Notes: generated by a model not told the origin, from the letters alone. A stretch of DNA of 10,411 nucleotides from Candidatus Nanopelagicaceae bacterium (GCA_947478965.1 CANJXW010000008.1:1-10411), one strand, 5' to 3'; shown: positions 1 through 8,240, counted from the first letter of the stretch. Program-made: numbers and translations.

Positions 1-1170
<1,170 letters not shown>

Positions 1171-1171
<1 letters not shown>

Positions 1172-1175
1172 GGAG
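1171..1175 (+). promoter_or_regulatory. Shine-Dalgarno site of the redoxin gene
   Basis: AGGAG (AAGGAG if the preceding A is included) stands 6 nt before the ATG at 1182. It overlaps the last base of the dapB stop codon. It is the strongest ribosome binding site in the window and fixes the start of the small redoxin, which probably shares the dapB transcript. Confidence 0.8.
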
Positions 1176-1181
1176 ATCGCT

Positions 1182-1439
1182 ATGAGCAAAGATCAGATCA
1201 CAATGTACTCAGCTGACTGGTGCGGAGATTGTCGTCGCTCCAAGCGCCTTCTTGATGAACTTAACGTCGAATACACAATTATCGATGTTGACGCAGATCT
1301 CTCTGCAGCCGATAAGGTCATTGAGATCAACGGTGGAACTAAATCAATTCCTGTCATTGTCTTCTCTGATGGAACTCACCTGACAGAGCCTTCAGATATT
1401 GATCTCAAAGCAAAGCTTCAAGCGCTCTCTATTATTTAA
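1182..1439 (+). CDS. Mycoredoxin/glutaredoxin-family protein with CGDC active site
   Basis: This is an 85-residue single-domain thioredoxin-fold protein. It begins with a beta strand (ITMYSADW), followed by the dithiol motif Cys14-Gly-Asp-Cys17. The cis-proline loop is TKSIPVIVF (Pro at about residue 58), and the end is GTHLTEPSDIDLKAKL, which strongly resembles actinobacterial mycoredoxin-1 (family: C-G-Y-C, then NGG, then a TNPS-type C-terminal segment). Such proteins reduce mixed disulphides of mycothiol or act as NrdH-like electron donors, in the cytoplasm. The Asp between the cysteines, in place of the commoner Tyr, is the main variation. The gene is 10 bp downstream of dapB with a strong ribosome binding site. 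Its stop lies 5 bp from the end of the oppositely oriented azlD. Whether this organism makes mycothiol cannot be told from this window. Confidence 0.85.
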   Translation: MSKDQITMYSADWCGDCRRSKRLLDELNVEYTIIDVDADLSAADKVIEINGGTKSIPVIVFSDGTHLTEPSDIDLKAKLQALSII

Positions 1440-1465
1440 GCCCTTTAGGCAAAGTGAAAGAGCGC
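1422..1465. terminator. Inverted repeat spanning the convergent junction, possible bidirectional terminator
   Basis: A perfect 7-bp GC-rich inverted repeat, GCGCTCT at 1422-1428 and AGAGCGC at 1459-1465, brackets the stop codons of the two converging genes. A small inner repeat, GCC (1440-1442) and GGC (1448-1450), sits within its 30-nt loop. No T-run follows on either strand, so it is not a classical intrinsic terminator. Actinobacterial terminators often lack U-tracts. The arms also encode codons at both gene ends, so chance is a real alternative. Confidence 0.3.
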
Positions 1466-1753
1466 AGCGGAAGTTGCTGCAGCGCTTATAACTACAACTG
1501 GAAATGGCGCCTTGAGTATCAGGGCAATGACGGCAATTCCAAGACCAGCCATGCGTTGGTCTATTACGAGCGCGCTCTTTTCGGTAAAAGTCTGGACGCC
1601 AACAAGTGCGCTCAGAAGCGCTATCGGAATAAGAGAATTTATCTTTAAAATCCGAGGATGAGATAGATATTTCTTGGGAACGCTATGCCCAAAGTATTTT
1701 AGGATGAAGGCGATCGCACTTGTTCCTATAACTGCAATCCAGGTTATCTCCAT
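1445..1753 (-). CDS. azlD: AzlD-family branched-chain amino acid transport subunit
   Basis: This is a 102-residue, almost wholly hydrophobic protein. Its four likely membrane helices are at about residues 3-21, 36-55, 68-82 and 84-101, with a basic loop (PKKYLSHPRILK, 26-37) after the first. Size and helix pattern fit the AzlD family, the small partner of AzlC in exporters of branched-chain amino acids (AzlCD in Bacillus, BrnFE in Corynebacterium). The ATG at 1753 lies inside the end of azlC: the two genes overlap by 10 bp, and AAGG in the minus-strand sequence at 1761-1764 is a reasonable ribosome binding site. Sequence conservation in AzlD is weak, so the call leans on the adjacent, clearly recognisable AzlC. 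The substrate (leucine, isoleucine, valine or methionine) is inferred from the family only. Confidence 0.83.
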   Translation of the reverse strand: MEITWIAVIGTSAIAFILKYFGHSVPKKYLSHPRILKINSLIPIALLSALVGVQTFTEKSALVIDQRMAGLGIAVIALILKAPFPVVVISAAATSAALFHFA

Positions 1754-2418
1754 AAGTTGGCCTTTACTCCAAAGAGAACTGCCAATAAAGCCGTCGAAAT
1801 AATTGGAACTCCAGCAGGAACAAAAGGAGTTAGAACCAGGGCTAAGAAGAGCGCAGCAATAGCAAGGGCTCGATCCAAATTTTTCTCAAGGCGAGGCCAC
1901 AACAAGCCTAAGAATGCGGCGGGGACTGCAGCATCGAGGCCCCAAGATGAAGGGTCTCCCATCGCTTGCGCTCCGAGTGCGCCGGCAAGTGTGAAGATAT
2001 TCCAAAAGATGTACACGCCAATTCCGGTGAGCCAAAAACCTTGGCGCATTGCAACAGGACCTAAAGGCTCTTGTGAAAGTGCGACCCCCGTTGATTCATC
2101 AATCGTTACTTGCGCTGCAATGACGCGCTTAAAACCTTTTACATTAAGAAGTGGCGCCATCCGAAGTCCATAGAGTGAGTTGCGAACGCCAAGGAGTGAT
2201 GCGGTTGCAATTGCGCTCAAGGCGCTACCACCCGATCCAAGAACTCCGACGACGGCAAATTGTGAAGCGCCAGAGAAGGTAAGGAGTGAAAGTAGACAGC
2301 TCTGCCAGATTGAAAACCCTGCTGCAACCCCAGCTGCCCCAAAGGCAACGCCATAAGCGCCAACTGTGAAGGAGACGCTGAGAGATTGGGCTGCGGTGGC
2401 GCGGTTCACTCTGGACAC
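1744..2418 (-). CDS. azlC: AzlC-family branched-chain amino acid exporter, large subunit
   Basis: This is the larger subunit of an AzlCD/BrnFE-type exporter, an inner-membrane protein thought to push out excess branched-chain amino acids. Starting at GTG 2418 it has 224 residues, normal for the family. Hydrophobic segments fall at about residues 17-34, 41-63, 65-85, 127-150, 163-174 and 184-218, the last long enough for two helices. Family hallmarks are GVAFGAAG (about 23-30), FSGASQFAVVG (about 48-58) and the LGVRNSLYGLRMAPLL segment (about 76-91). The open frame extends upstream to 2589 but without hydrophobic content and across thyX, so that part is not coding. GTG at 2418 and GTG at 2409 are the only sensible starts; neither has a good ribosome binding site. 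It is transcribed divergently from thyX and runs into azlD. Confidence 0.88.
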   Translation of the reverse strand: MSRVNRATAAQSLSVSFTVGAYGVAFGAAGVAAGFSIWQSCLLSLLTFSGASQFAVVGVLGSGGSALSAIATASLLGVRNSLYGLRMAPLLNVKGFKRVIAAQVTIDESTGVALSQEPLGPVAMRQGFWLTGIGVYIFWNIFTLAGALGAQAMGDPSSWGLDAAVPAAFLGLLWPRLEKNLDRALAIAALFLALVLTPFVPAGVPIISTALLAVLFGVKANLWR

Positions 2419-2443
2419 GGAGGCATTCTGCCCTACATATCCA

Positions 2444-2471
2444 TCGACGGGTAGCGTCTCATAGATAAGGT
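2444..2471 (+). promoter_or_regulatory. Putative thyX promoter (-10 TAAGGT), or ribosome binding site
   Basis: TAAGGT at 2466-2471 fits the actinobacterial TANNNT -10 pattern and ends 7 nt before the thyX ATG at 2479. TCGACG at 2444-2449 matches four of six -35 positions with a 16-nt spacer. Transcription would then start at or just before the ATG, giving a leaderless mRNA. The same bases contain AAGG, which could instead be a Shine-Dalgarno core 8 nt before the ATG. Sequence alone does not decide between the two. Confidence 0.4.
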
Positions 2472-2478
2472 TTCGCTT

Positions 2479-3198
2479 ATGTCTGAGCCAATTATCTTTC
2501 GTGACGATGTCACAGTAGAACTCATCAAGGCAAGTGCAAGTGATGCTGATGTCATTTGGGCTGCGCGCGTATCTACCGCAGGCGAGCAATCTATGGATGA
2601 GATCGGCGAAGACCCAGCGCGCTCTGCTGGATTGATTAACTACCTAGCTCGCGAACGACATGGCTCGCCCTTTGAGCACACTTCGATGACCTTCTTTATC
2701 AGCGCCCCGATCTTTGTCTTCCGCGAATTTATGAGACATCGCATCGCTTCTTATAACGAGGAATCTGGACGCTATCGCGAACTACGTCCCGTCTTCTATA
2801 TTCCTTCGCCAGAACGTAAGCTCGTTCAAATCGGCAAGACTGGCGCATATACATTTATCGATGGCACTCCTGAACAATTCGAGATTACCGTGAGCGCGAT
2901 GAAAGATGCTTATGTCGTCGCATATGAGAGTTATCAGAAGATGCTCGTAGCTGGCGTTGCTCGCGAAGTCGCTCGCGCAGTTTTGCCCGTTGCAACATAT
3001 TCGTCGATGTATGTGACGATGAATGCTCGCGCATTAATGAATTTCCTATCTCTTCGCACAGCTCGCGAAGGTTCACATTTTCCTAGCTATCCTCAACGCG
3101 AAATCGAGATGGTTGCCGAGAAGATGGAAGCCGAATTCGCGAAATTAATGCCACTTACGCATGGGGCATTTGAAAAATCTGGACGAATCGCTCCCTAA
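2479..3198 (+). CDS. thyX: FAD-dependent thymidylate synthase (ThyX)
   Basis: ThyX methylates dUMP to dTMP using methylenetetrahydrofolate as carbon donor and reduced FAD as hydride source. This leaves tetrahydrofolate and so removes the need for the ThyA/DHFR cycle. The diagnostic ThyX motif RHR-x7-S is present as RHRIASYNEES (residues 86-96, with the serine at 96 by direct count or 95 by an alternative tally), followed by GRYRE. A conserved C-terminal block NARALMNFLSLRTARE (182-197) contains the dUMP-binding LRT, and QREIEMVAEKME follows. At 239 residues it has ordinary length. The ATG at 2479 is the only in-frame methionine near the N-terminus and is preceded by TAAGGT. The gene is divergent from azlC and 18 bp ahead of dapA, an actinobacterial arrangement. 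Presence or absence of thyA elsewhere cannot be seen. Confidence 0.97.
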   Translation: MSEPIIFRDDVTVELIKASASDADVIWAARVSTAGEQSMDEIGEDPARSAGLINYLARERHGSPFEHTSMTFFISAPIFVFREFMRHRIASYNEESGRYRELRPVFYIPSPERKLVQIGKTGAYTFIDGTPEQFEITVSAMKDAYVVAYESYQKMLVAGVAREVARAVLPVATYSSMYVTMNARALMNFLSLRTAREGSHFPSYPQREIEMVAEKMEAEFAKLMPLTHGAFEKSGRIAP

Positions 3199-3204
3199 AA
3201 CGGG

Positions 3205-3210
3205 TAAGGT
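3205..3210 (+). promoter_or_regulatory. TAAGGT element before dapA (ribosome binding site or leaderless -10)
   Basis: TAAGGT lies in the 18-bp gap between thyX and dapA and ends 6 nt before the ATG at 3217. It repeats the TAAGGTTT seen before thyX. It can be read as a Shine-Dalgarno core (AAGG, 7 nt spacing), which fits cotranscription with thyX, or as a TANNNT -10 box for a leaderless dapA transcript. No good -35 was seen at 16-18 nt. Confidence 0.4.
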
Positions 3211-3216
3211 TTACAC

Positions 3217-4110
3217 ATGACAGTCGCAGCGCCATTCGGACGAATGCTCACCGCAATGGTGACCCCCTTCAATAAGGATGGCTCCATTGATTGGGCTGGC
3301 GTTGAAACCCTGGCAGACCATCTTGTAAAGACTGGCCATGATGGAATCGCGGTCAATGGCACAACGGGTGAAGCCCCAACGACAAAATCTTCAGAGAAGC
3401 TAGAAATTATTCGAATTGTAAAGAACGTTGTTGGATCAAAAATTACCGTTCTCTCTGGCGCAGGCGATAACGAGACAACGTATTCAGTCGATCAAGCGAA
3501 GAAGACTGCTGCTGCTGGCGCTGATGGATTGCTCATCGTGACTCCGTATTACAACAAACCACCACAAGCTGGAATCGAAGCGCACTTTCGCGCAGTTGCA
3601 GATGCAACAGATCTCCCAGTAATGATCTATGACATTCCTGGACGTACTGGTGTTGAAATTGAATCCGACACAATTGTTCGCCTCTTTGAACATCCAAGAA
3701 TTGTTGCCCTTAAAGATGCAAAGGGAAACGTCGCAGCAACTTCATGGGTAATTAAACGGTGCGGAATTCCAGTTTATTCTGGCGATGATATTTTGAATTT
3801 ACCTCTGCTCTCTGTTGGCGCAGTTGGTTTTGTCTCTGTATGCGGCCACACCGTTGGCCTTCGACTCAAAGAGATGCTTAACTCGTGGTTTGCAGGAGAT
3901 GCAGCAGGCGCACTTGCAATTCACCAAGAGCTACTCCCAGTCTTTACCGGAACTTTCCGTACACAAGGTGCGATCCTGACCAAAGCTGCCCTCAATTTAA
4001 TGGGCCTACCTGGTGGAGTAACTCGCCTTCCTCTCGTTGATGCCACTGCAGATCAGATCGCACAATTACGTGTTGATCTCATCGCAGGTGGCGTAAAAAT
4101 TTCTTCATGA
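3217..4110 (+). CDS. dapA: 4-hydroxy-tetrahydrodipicolinate synthase (DapA)
   Basis: DapA condenses pyruvate with aspartate semialdehyde, the entry step to diaminopimelate and lysine. It is a class I, TIM-barrel aldolase of the DHDPS/N-acetylneuraminate lyase family, 297 residues long as expected. Visible active-site features are VNGTTGEAPT (residues 47-55, pyruvate-binding threonines), YYNKPP (111-116), the tyrosine in YDIPGRTG (138-145) and the Schiff-base lysine in ALKDAKG (Lys166). The helical C-terminal end, including GGVTRLPL, is also standard. The ATG at 3217 follows thyX by 18 bp, and the end overlaps rnj by ATGA. Its pathway partner dapB lies upstream on the same strand but in a separate transcription block, because azlDC intervenes. 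No missing catalytic residue was noticed. Confidence 0.97.
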   Translation: MTVAAPFGRMLTAMVTPFNKDGSIDWAGVETLADHLVKTGHDGIAVNGTTGEAPTTKSSEKLEIIRIVKNVVGSKITVLSGAGDNETTYSVDQAKKTAAAGADGLLIVTPYYNKPPQAGIEAHFRAVADATDLPVMIYDIPGRTGVEIESDTIVRLFEHPRIVALKDAKGNVAATSWVIKRCGIPVYSGDDILNLPLLSVGAVGFVSVCGHTVGLRLKEMLNSWFAGDAAGALAIHQELLPVFTGTFRTQGAILTKAALNLMGLPGGVTRLPLVDATADQIAQLRVDLIAGGVKISS

Positions 4111-5789
4111 CGCATCCCCATCCAGAACTCGGTACTCCCGGCAAACTTGTTGCAGGTGGCTTGCGCATCGTCGCCCTCGGTGGTTTGGGCGAGATCGGTC
4201 GTAATATGACCGTATTTGAAACACATGGAAAGCTATTGATCGTAGATTGCGGAGTTCTCTTTCCAGAGGAGAACCAACCCGGAATCGATCTGATTCTTCC
4301 TGACTTTAGTTATATCCGTGAGCGCCTAGATGATGTCATTGGCTTGGTCCTTACTCATGGCCACGAAGACCATATTGGCGCAGTGCCGTATCTTCTTCGC
4401 GAACGAGGCGATATTGCAATCTATGGTTCGGCTCTAACTCTTGCACTTATTACTGCGAAGTTGAAAGAACATCGAATTTCTCCACTTACTCGCGAGGTAA
4501 AAGAGGGAATGCGCGAAGATATCGGACCATTCGAAGTCGAATTCGTCGCGGTGAACCATTCAATCCCTGATGCTCTAGCAGTAGCAATTCATACACCTGC
4601 CGGAACAATTCTTCACACAGGTGATTTCAAGATGGATCAGTTGCCATTGGATGGTCGCATTACAGATCTAGCAACCTTTGCTCGCCTTGGTAATGAAGGC
4701 GTAGATATCTTCCTTGTCGACTCAACGAACGCGGATGTTCCAGGGTTTACACCTTCAGAGCGCGAAATCATGCCAGCTCTTAACCGTGTTATTGCTGCGA
4801 CAAAGCGACGAGTCATTGTCGCCTCATTCGCTTCGCATGTTCATCGTGTGCAACAGGTAATTGATATTGCAGCGCTCCATGATCGCAAAGTTGCCTTCAT
4901 AGGTCGCTCCATGGTTCGTAATATGAAGATCGCAGAGGATATGGGTTACCTGACTATTCCTTCTGGAATCTTGATCGATATCAAAGAGTTAGATAGTTAC
5001 GATGACAAAGTTGTGCTTATCTGTACAGGGTCACAGGGTGAGCCAATGGCGGCGCTTTCGCGTATGGCAAATGGTGAGCACCAGATCCGAGTTGGCGATG
5101 GGGATACGATCATCTTGGCATCATCACTGATTCCAGGAAATGAAAATTCAGTCTTTAGAGTCATCAATGAACTCACTCGCTTTGGTGCAAAGGTTGTTCA
5201 TAAGGCAAATGCAATGGTCCATGTATCTGGCCATGCAGCAGCAGGTGAACTCCTCTATTGCTACAACATCGTTAAGCCTAAATATGTAATGCCGGTACAT
5301 GGTGAGTGGCGACATTTGAAAGCCAATGCCGAGATTGCAATCTCTTCAGGAGTTCTGCGAACAAATACAATCGTGATTGAAAACGGAATCGTTGTCGATC
5401 TCGTTGACCACGTAGCAGAAGTAGCGGGCGCAGTCCCGTGTGGCTTTGTCTATGTCGATGGCCAGAGCATTGGTGATATCACCGAATCGTCTCTCAAGGA
5501 TCGTCGCATTCTGGGAGAAGAAGGCTTTATCTCTGTCGTAGTCGTGGTGGAATCACAAAGCGGGAAAATTATCGCTGGCCCTGATATCCATGCTCGAGGA
5601 TTCAATGAAGATGAAGCTCTCTTCGATGAAGTAAAGGGACAGATAGAGAAAGCTCTGGCAGCGGCTGTTGCCGATGGAATGAATGGAACGCATCAACTCT
5701 CGCAAGTTGTTCGACGCACAATTGGTGGCTGGGTCGGCGGAAAACATCGACGCCGTCCGATGATTATTCCCGTAGTTATTGAGGTCTAG
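4107..5789 (+). CDS. rnj: Ribonuclease J
   Basis: RNase J is a metallo-beta-lactamase/beta-CASP nuclease with 5'-to-3' exonuclease and endonuclease activity, used in mRNA decay and rRNA maturation. The 560-residue product has the standard domain order. The first beta-lactamase part has GGLGEIGRNM (25-34) and the metal motif HGHEDH (84-89). NHSIPDA (150-156) and the metal-binding HTGDFK (170-175) follow. The beta-CASP insert has LVDSTNAD and VASFASHVHRVQQ (238-250). The lactamase domain then resumes with CTGSQGEP, HVSGHA (372-377) and MPVHGEW (395-401), and a C-terminal domain runs from about 445 to 560. The ATG at 4107 overlaps the dapA stop; AGGTGG at 4086-4091 is distant (15 nt), so translational coupling to dapA is likely. 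The dapA-rnj junction is conserved in Mycobacterium. Confidence 0.96.
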   Translation: MTHPHPELGTPGKLVAGGLRIVALGGLGEIGRNMTVFETHGKLLIVDCGVLFPEENQPGIDLILPDFSYIRERLDDVIGLVLTHGHEDHIGAVPYLLRERGDIAIYGSALTLALITAKLKEHRISPLTREVKEGMREDIGPFEVEFVAVNHSIPDALAVAIHTPAGTILHTGDFKMDQLPLDGRITDLATFARLGNEGVDIFLVDSTNADVPGFTPSEREIMPALNRVIAATKRRVIVASFASHVHRVQQVIDIAALHDRKVAFIGRSMVRNMKIAEDMGYLTIPSGILIDIKELDSYDDKVVLICTGSQGEPMAALSRMANGEHQIRVGDGDTIILASSLIPGNENSVFRVINELTRFGAKVVHKANAMVHVSGHAAAGELLYCYNIVKPKYVMPVHGEWRHLKANAEIAISSGVLRTNTIVIENGIVVDLVDHVAEVAGAVPCGFVYVDGQSIGDITESSLKDRRILGEEGFISVVVVVESQSGKIIAGPDIHARGFNEDEALFDEVKGQIEKALAAAVADGMNGTHQLSQVVRRTIGGWVGGKHRRRPMIIPVVIEV

Positions 5790-5793
5790 CCAC

Positions 5794-5799
5794 TAAGAT
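5794..5799 (+). promoter_or_regulatory. Putative leaderless -10 box (TAAGAT) before ftsK
   Basis: TAAGAT fits TANNNT and ends 7 nt before the GTG start of ftsK at 5807. There is no convincing Shine-Dalgarno sequence in the 17-bp gap after rnj, so leaderless initiation is the simplest reading. No -35 match was seen. Confidence 0.4.
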
Positions 5800-5806
5800 T
5801 TAGCGT

Positions 5807-8161
5807 GTGGCTAAGACAAAACGATCTACTAAATCTCGCTCGACGAAGAGCTCGCAGGGTTCATTTCTGAGCATCGTCGGTCGGGCTATCTCTGCCACAT
5901 GGCGAGGACTTGCTCGCGCCCTTGGATCATCGGTCCGATTTTTAGCGCGAGGTGCTCGTGATCTCGATCCCATCCACCATCGCGATGGTGGAGCTCTCTT
6001 ACTCCTTTTAATTGCATTTGCCGCACTTGCAGGTACATGGTTTCGCGCAGATAATCTTGTAGGTCGCGCTTTATACGCCTTCTTCTATGGAGCACTTGGC
6101 CGCGTCGGATTCTTTGCACCAGTAGTTCTCATTTACTTTGCGCTGCGACTCTTTAGAGTTCCTGATGATAAGAAGACAACTGCGCGCATCATTATCGGAA
6201 CTCTCTCCCTTGTTGTCAGTTCTGCAGGACTTGTTCATCTCTTTAACGGCTCACTTGGCGCAGGCAATCCCTTGGGATCAACAGCAATGCGCCATGGCGG
6301 GGGATGGATTGGCTACGGAGTTGCGTGGCCACTTGAAGCGTTGATGACTTCAATTCTTGCCTACCCAGTTTTAATCGCACTCTTTATCTTTGGACTCTTA
6401 GTCATTAGCGCTACATCGCTCACGGATGCGATGACCAGAATTAAGACCTTCTCTGCGTGGGCTTGGTCAAAACGCCCTGACCGCCAAGACGATGAACCCT
6501 TTGAAGTAACAGATACTCCTCCCTTTGAAACCCCTGTTGTGGGCTGGAACCATCACGATGACGATGCAATCGATGAAGAAGAATTTGATGAAGAATTTAC
6601 CGTTGAGATTCCTCGCGAAGTACAAGCACCCGTCGCAACTACAGCGCCTTCGCCTGCAGTCACAAAGAGACCAGAGCAGTTATTGCTAACGGGGGATTCC
6701 ACCTACGAATTGCCATCTCAAGATTTGCTTCGCCAAGGACCTGCCGCAAAGGCAAAGAGCAAGGCAAATGAAATAGTTGTAGCAGCTCTCACTGAAGTTT
6801 TCCATCAATTTGAAATTGATGCGCAGGTAACTGGCTTTATGCGTGGCCCAACTGTGACACGTTATGAAGTAGAGCTAGGTAATGCCGTTAAGGTGGAGCG
6901 CATTACGGCGCTTGCGAAGAATATTTCCTACGCTGTTGCAAGCAGCGATGTTCGTATCCTTTCTCCGATTCCTGGAAAGTCGGCAGTTGGTATTGAAATT
7001 CCTAACGCTGATCGCGAAATCGTTGCTCTCGGTGATGTTATGCGCTCAAGTGTTGCAGGCCAAGATCACCATCCAATGCTTGTTGCCCTCGGTAAAGATG
7101 TTGAAGGTAATTTCGTCTGTGCAAACTTAGCCAAGATGCCACACCTTCTTGTGGCAGGTGCTACAGGTGCCGGTAAGTCATCAATGATCAATGCGATGAT
7201 CGTCTCTATCTTGATGAGATCAACGCCAGATGATGTACGACTTATCTTGATCGATCCAAAGCGCGTAGAACTCACAGCGTATGAAGGCATTCCACACCTC
7301 ATAACGCCGATTATTACCAATCCAAAGAAAGCAGCAGATGCGCTGACATGGGTTGTTCGCGAAATGGATCTGCGATATGAAGATCTTGCAACATTTGGTT
7401 TTAGACATATCGATGACTTTAATAAAGCGGTCCGTGCAGGAAAGGTAAATGTTCCTCCGGGCAGCGATCGCGTACTTGAACCATATCCATATTTACTTGT
7501 CATCATCGATGAACTCGCAGATCTCATGATGGTTGCAGCTCGAGAAGTTGAAGAGTCAGTAGTCCGCATTACTCAGCTCGCTCGATCTGCAGGAATTCAC
7601 TTAGTTCTTGCGACTCAGCGTCCCAGTGTTGATGTAGTAACAGGTTTGATCAAAGCTAACGTTCCATCGCGATTATCTTTTGCAACGAGTTCGCTTGCAG
7701 ATAGCCGCGTTATTCTGGATACACCGGGGGCAGAAAAGCTTGTCGGTCAGGGTGATGGACTCTTTATTCCTATGGGAGCAAGCCGTGCAATTCGCATCCA
7801 GGGTGCATATGTATCAGAACGCGAAATTGAAGCGGTCACTGGTCATGTCAAGAAACAACTTGCACCAAGGTATCGCTCTGATGTCACCGCTGTTCCTCAA
7901 TCGACAAAGAGCATCGACAAAGAGATCGGTGATGATTTAGATATTCTTTGCCAGGCAGTTGAGCTTGTTGTAGGTACTCAATTTGGATCCACATCCATGC
8001 TTCAGCGAAAACTCCGCGTTGGTTTCGCCAAGGCTGGTCGTCTGATGGATCTGATGGAATCTCGTGGAATCGTGGGACCATCAGAGGGCTCGAAGGCTCG
8101 CATCGTGATGGTTAAGCCTGATGAACTTGATTCAGTCCTTGCGACCCTTCGCGAGTACTGA
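5807..8161 (+). CDS. ftsK: DNA translocase FtsK/SpoIIIE
   Basis: FtsK is a septum-anchored hexameric motor that pumps chromosomal DNA and clears the dimer-resolution region during division. The 784-residue product has a basic, Ser/Thr-rich N-terminus (1-20) and four likely membrane helices at about 62-79, 88-114, 126-147 and 176-202. A strongly acidic linker (228-268, including DDDAIDEEEFDEEF) follows, then the alpha/beta motor. Walker A is GATGAGKS (451-458), Walker B is LVIIDELADLM (564-574), and ATQRPSVDVVTG (602-613) is the family signature. A winged-helix gamma domain, the DNA-orienting module, occupies about 707-770 and ends MESRGIVGPSEGSKAR. The start is GTG at 5807; a second GTG two bases earlier is out of frame. 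The shorter linker than in E. coli is usual for Gram-positive FtsK. Confidence 0.96.
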   Translation: MAKTKRSTKSRSTKSSQGSFLSIVGRAISATWRGLARALGSSVRFLARGARDLDPIHHRDGGALLLLLIAFAALAGTWFRADNLVGRALYAFFYGALGRVGFFAPVVLIYFALRLFRVPDDKKTTARIIIGTLSLVVSSAGLVHLFNGSLGAGNPLGSTAMRHGGGWIGYGVAWPLEALMTSILAYPVLIALFIFGLLVISATSLTDAMTRIKTFSAWAWSKRPDRQDDEPFEVTDTPPFETPVVGWNHHDDDAIDEEEFDEEFTVEIPREVQAPVATTAPSPAVTKRPEQLLLTGDSTYELPSQDLLRQGPAAKAKSKANEIVVAALTEVFHQFEIDAQVTGFMRGPTVTRYEVELGNAVKVERITALAKNISYAVASSDVRILSPIPGKSAVGIEIPNADREIVALGDVMRSSVAGQDHHPMLVALGKDVEGNFVCANLAKMPHLLVAGATGAGKSSMINAMIVSILMRSTPDDVRLILIDPKRVELTAYEGIPHLITPIITNPKKAADALTWVVREMDLRYEDLATFGFRHIDDFNKAVRAGKVNVPPGSDRVLEPYPYLLVIIDELADLMMVAAREVEESVVRITQLARSAGIHLVLATQRPSVDVVTGLIKANVPSRLSFATSSLADSRVILDTPGAEKLVGQGDGLFIPMGASRAIRIQGAYVSEREIEAVTGHVKKQLAPRYRSDVTAVPQSTKSIDKEIGDDLDILCQAVELVVGTQFGSTSMLQRKLRVGFAKAGRLMDLMESRGIVGPSEGSKARIVMVKPDELDSVLATLREY

Positions 8162-8205
8162 TCTTCACCTGATATTCACTCACGTGTTGGTATTTTAGAA
8201 CTTCA

Positions 8206-8235
8206 TTGTGCGATTAACTTCGACGGGCGTAGACT
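8206..8235 (+). promoter_or_regulatory. Candidate promoter of the RodZ-like gene
   Basis: TTGTGC (8206-8211), an 18-nt spacer and TAGACT (8230-8235, a TANNNT -10) would start transcription at about 8242, leaving a leader of roughly 35 nt with the AAGGCGG site. An alternative is the better -35 TTGACT at 8236-8241, paired with a poor -10 TCTACA at 8260-8265, but that would overlap the ribosome binding site. Confidence 0.3.
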
Positions 8236-8240
8236 TTGAC

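Noticed and set aside
1757..2173. 138-codon plus-strand open frame inside azlC
   Set aside because: It is antisense to a strongly supported membrane protein; its basic, Ala/Pro-rich composition is what the complement of hydrophobic codons gives.
2419..2589. N-terminal extension of the azlC open frame
   Set aside because: It overlaps thyX on the opposite strand, lacks hydrophobic or family-like content, and would make AzlC about 55 residues longer than usual.
7066..7569. 167-codon minus-strand open frame within ftsK
   Set aside because: It lies opposite the FtsK motor domain including Walker A and B, and its Ser/Arg-rich translation matches no family I know.
8162..8205. Possible intrinsic terminator after ftsK
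   Set aside because: No stem of useful length followed by a T-run could be found; TATTTTAG at 8191-8198 has no hairpin before it.
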